From positions 62,001-126,000 of the forward strand of contig NZ_FOJY01000002.1 of NCBI RefSeq assembly GCF_900112085.1: a stretch of DNA of 64,000 nucleotides. The letters run 5' to 3'. The translations under genes and the position numbers were made by a program. Position 1 is the first letter of the stretch. Every line of letters starts with the position of its first letter. This DNA is from Acetitomaculum ruminis DSM 5522. GTDB taxonomy: Bacteria > Bacillota > Clostridia > Lachnospirales > Lachnospiraceae. Positions 62,386 through 64,000 of the stretch are shown one piece after another. A model generated the notes under the pieces. It made no database searches. It was given only the letters and a program-made list of their open reading frames with translations, and was not told the origin of the DNA.

Positions 62386-64000
62386 TCAGGCTAATACATC
62401 GAAAGAATATCTCTTATAATCATTCTCTCCGGAATTTCCCATTATTTCTTTGGCAAGATTTGGATGCTCATCTAAATCTTTAAAACTTATATCACATGAA
62501 TATCCGGCATTTCTAAGACCTTTTTCAAGTTTTTCGATATTTTTCTTAAACAAATTAAGAGAAATTTCGTCTTCAATTGAAAAAATAGTATCCAATTTGT
62601 TTTTGTATAATTTTAAACTACAATCAACTACTCCCAGTTTTTCCATGCTAAGATGTAAAAACGCCGAAACAGTCCCGTTTTCATTTTCAATGGATTTTTT
62701 ATTTGAATATACATACAAATCTCCATGGGCACTTTTATTTGACATCTTAAGAGGAATTTGAATGTAGCTTAACATATAATTTACGTTATTTAAAAATTCC
62801 ACATTGTTTTGAACTGATTTTGCAGCCAATACAAGACTGTCACTTGTATTTTGGAATTTAGAAGCCATTTGTGAAATTTCCTGCATATCACGTTTCAATA
62901 TTTCAAAAATTTCTTTAACATTTTCCTTAATTGCTGTTTCTCTTGGTTCTAATGTCCATTTATTAAACAATCCCTTTTGTACAATTTTATTAAAGGATTT
63001 ATCATTTAATAAAAGATCCTTAAAAATTTCACCTTTTAAATCTGTGCTTTCCTTATTCAAAGTAAGTTTTATCGCCTTTAATAAGGAGTGGTCATCTATT
63101 CCTTCTTTACTAAGTAAGTTCTTTATTGTCTCACTATCAACACCGGCCAGTTTCATTTTAGCAGACAAATCCGCCTTTTCAGAGTTGTTTAAAATATTAT
63201 TAACATTTTCTTCTTTAGTACTTTTAGTAACAATTTCAATTATGGAACTTACATTTTCCTTAGAAGATTTTAAATACTCTGTAGAATTATTATTTATCAG
63301 CTCTTTAATACTATTTTCAGCATTATTATCAAGTTTAATATTTAAATTATTTGCTTCCAGGTCTTTTTTTATTGAATTTAATACCTTTTCTGTTAGTTGA
63401 CTGTTTTCAATCATTTTGTTTTGATTGTTGATTATGTCGGTATTATCTTTTTTTATTCCCTGGGTTTGGACATTTGTTTCTTCATCAAATCCAACTGTAT
63501 TCTCAATGTCCGGTAAGTCTGTTGAAGTCTGTAAAGCTTCTTTACCTGTTTTTACATCTTTTACCTGACTTGAAATTGTATTTTCATCATCTGTACTTTG
63601 CACTTCCTCAGGAATTAATGGCCTAAATTCCGGAACCTCTTCATTGTTTTCTCCACCTATAACAGGATTTGAGACCGGTTTTGAGGTATCAACGCCGGTT
63701 TTAGTTTCGTTTAATTCTTGCGGATTTGCTTTTGGAAGTTCCTGAAAAGCTTTTGTATTTTCCTGTAAAACATCCTCGTTAGAGCCTGTTAAAGTTTTTT
63801 CTTCACTAAAAACAGTTCTATTGGTAAAAAGTTCTTTAACATTTTGAATGGTTCTATCAATATCTTTTGATAGAAATGCCTCATTATTTTTGTAATTTTG
63901 GAATTGATTTATATTGTCTTTTGTAATAGGAATATTGTTCTTTTTTAAAGCAACTATGGTTCCGGTATCTGTGTCCGGATTTTGTAAAAGCAACTTACGC
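62386..64000 (-). CDS. FliK-like hook-length-control-related protein, 5' end beyond window
   Basis: At least 538 codons; the frame stays open to the right edge without a start or stop, so the N-terminus is missing. The visible N-terminal part LKKNNIPITKDNINQFQNY suggests a small repeat-like helical domain; residues 60-330 are low-complexity Asn/Glu/Lys. The C-terminal 110 residues (LHLSMEKLGVVDCSLKLY, FSIEDEISLNLFKKNIEKL) look like the Flg_hook domain of FliK. B. subtilis YlqG is a parallel, also next to YlqH. Confidence 0.75.
   Translation of the reverse strand, partial: RKLLLQNPDTDTGTIVALKKNNIPITKDNINQFQNYKNNEAFLSKDIDRTIQNVKELFTNRTVFSEEKTLTGSNEDVLQENTKAFQELPKANPQELNETKTGVDTSKPVSNPVIGGENNEEVPEFRPLIPEEVQSTDDENTISSQVKDVKTGKEALQTSTDLPDIENTVGFDEETNVQTQGIKKDNTDIINNQNKMIENSQLTEKVLNSIKKDLEANNLNIKLDNNAENSIKELINNNSTEYLKSSKENVSSIIEIVTKSTKEENVNNILNNSEKADLSAKMKLAGVDSETIKNLLSKEGIDDHSLLKAIKLTLNKESTDLKGEIFKDLLLNDKSFNKIVQKGLFNKWTLEPRETAIKENVKEIFEILKRDMQEISQMASKFQNTSDSLVLAAKSVQNNVEFLNNVNYMLSYIQIPLKMSNKSAHGDLYVYSNKKSIENENGTVSAFLHLSMEKLGVVDCSLKLYKNKLDTIFSIEDEISLNLFKKNIEKLEKGLRNAGYSCDISFKDLDEHPNLAKEIMGNSGENDYKRYSFDVLA

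Overview
The window looks like the chromosome of a low-GC, strictly anaerobic Firmicute of the Lachnospiraceae type (Butyrivibrio, Pseudobutyrivibrio, Roseburia or Lachnospira relatives). The evidence is AT-rich coding and very AT-rich spacers, Shine-Dalgarno sequences of the AGGAGG type, frequent TTG and GTG starts, sigma-A promoters, class B sortase, PilZ and HD-GYP cyclic-di-GMP proteins, and FlhB/FliK-like flagellar satellites. The genus assignment is inference. No rRNA, tRNA, CRISPR array, phage or insertion-sequence transposase was seen. Most genes are on the minus strand.

Layout. 1-5.6 kb: tail of a surface-polysaccharide and cell-wall block (HAD-like protein, two glycosyltransferases, an SPKTG-anchored protein, an LCP ligase, sortase B). 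5.7-7.7 kb: a zinc/manganese-type ABC importer core with a Fur-family regulator. 7.8-15 kb: cold-shock protein, hybrid histidine kinase, FliD-like protein, MscS channel and a large HD-GYP sensor phosphodiesterase. 15.5-18.8 kb: a C39-peptidase ABC exporter facing a 23-codon double-glycine peptide gene, which is bracketed by two copies of a structured 165-bp repeat. 18.9-25.9 kb: serine and branched-chain amino-acid genes (serA, serC, ilvB, ilvD, leuB). 26-30.5 kb: yajC, tgt, aroC, a pseudouridine synthase, DUF5662. 30.5-37.1 kb: TraX-like protein, a degenerate GH13 protein, an Arg/Gly/Asn-rich protein, DUF1292, a UvrD-type helicase, a PilZ protein. 37.4-52 kb: gltX, then a long surface-polysaccharide operon read from one strong promoter at about 52.05 kb. 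52.1-56.3 kb: molybdate/tungstate transporter modABC and its divergent one-component regulator. 56.4-64 kb: gpsA, plsY, der, a DUF512 radical SAM protein, pgeF, yraN, and FlhB-C/FliK-like flagellar satellites.

How genes work together. In the polysaccharide operon dTDP-sugar enzymes feed glycosyltransferases and an initiating sugar-phosphate transferase. A Wzm/Wzt exporter whose ATPase carries a C-terminal glycan-binding-type domain sits next to an overlapping methyltransferase/kinase-like gene pair. This resembles the cap-and-recognise chain-length system of O-antigens, split over two genes. A second Wzm/Wzt-type exporter lies downstream in the same run.

The best candidate for an undescribed system is the exporter/peptide pair at 15.5-18.1 kb. 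The peptide has a TTG start behind a near-perfect ribosome binding site, its own extended -10 promoter and its own terminator. Its 15-residue leader ends in Gly-Gly with hydrophobic residues at -4, -7, -12 and -15, leaving a predicted 8-residue cationic product, RRRVWPKV. Other notable points are a GH13 protein without its catalytic residues, two genes whose ribosome binding site is separated from the ATG by a hairpin, and a yraN gene that seems to start at ATT.
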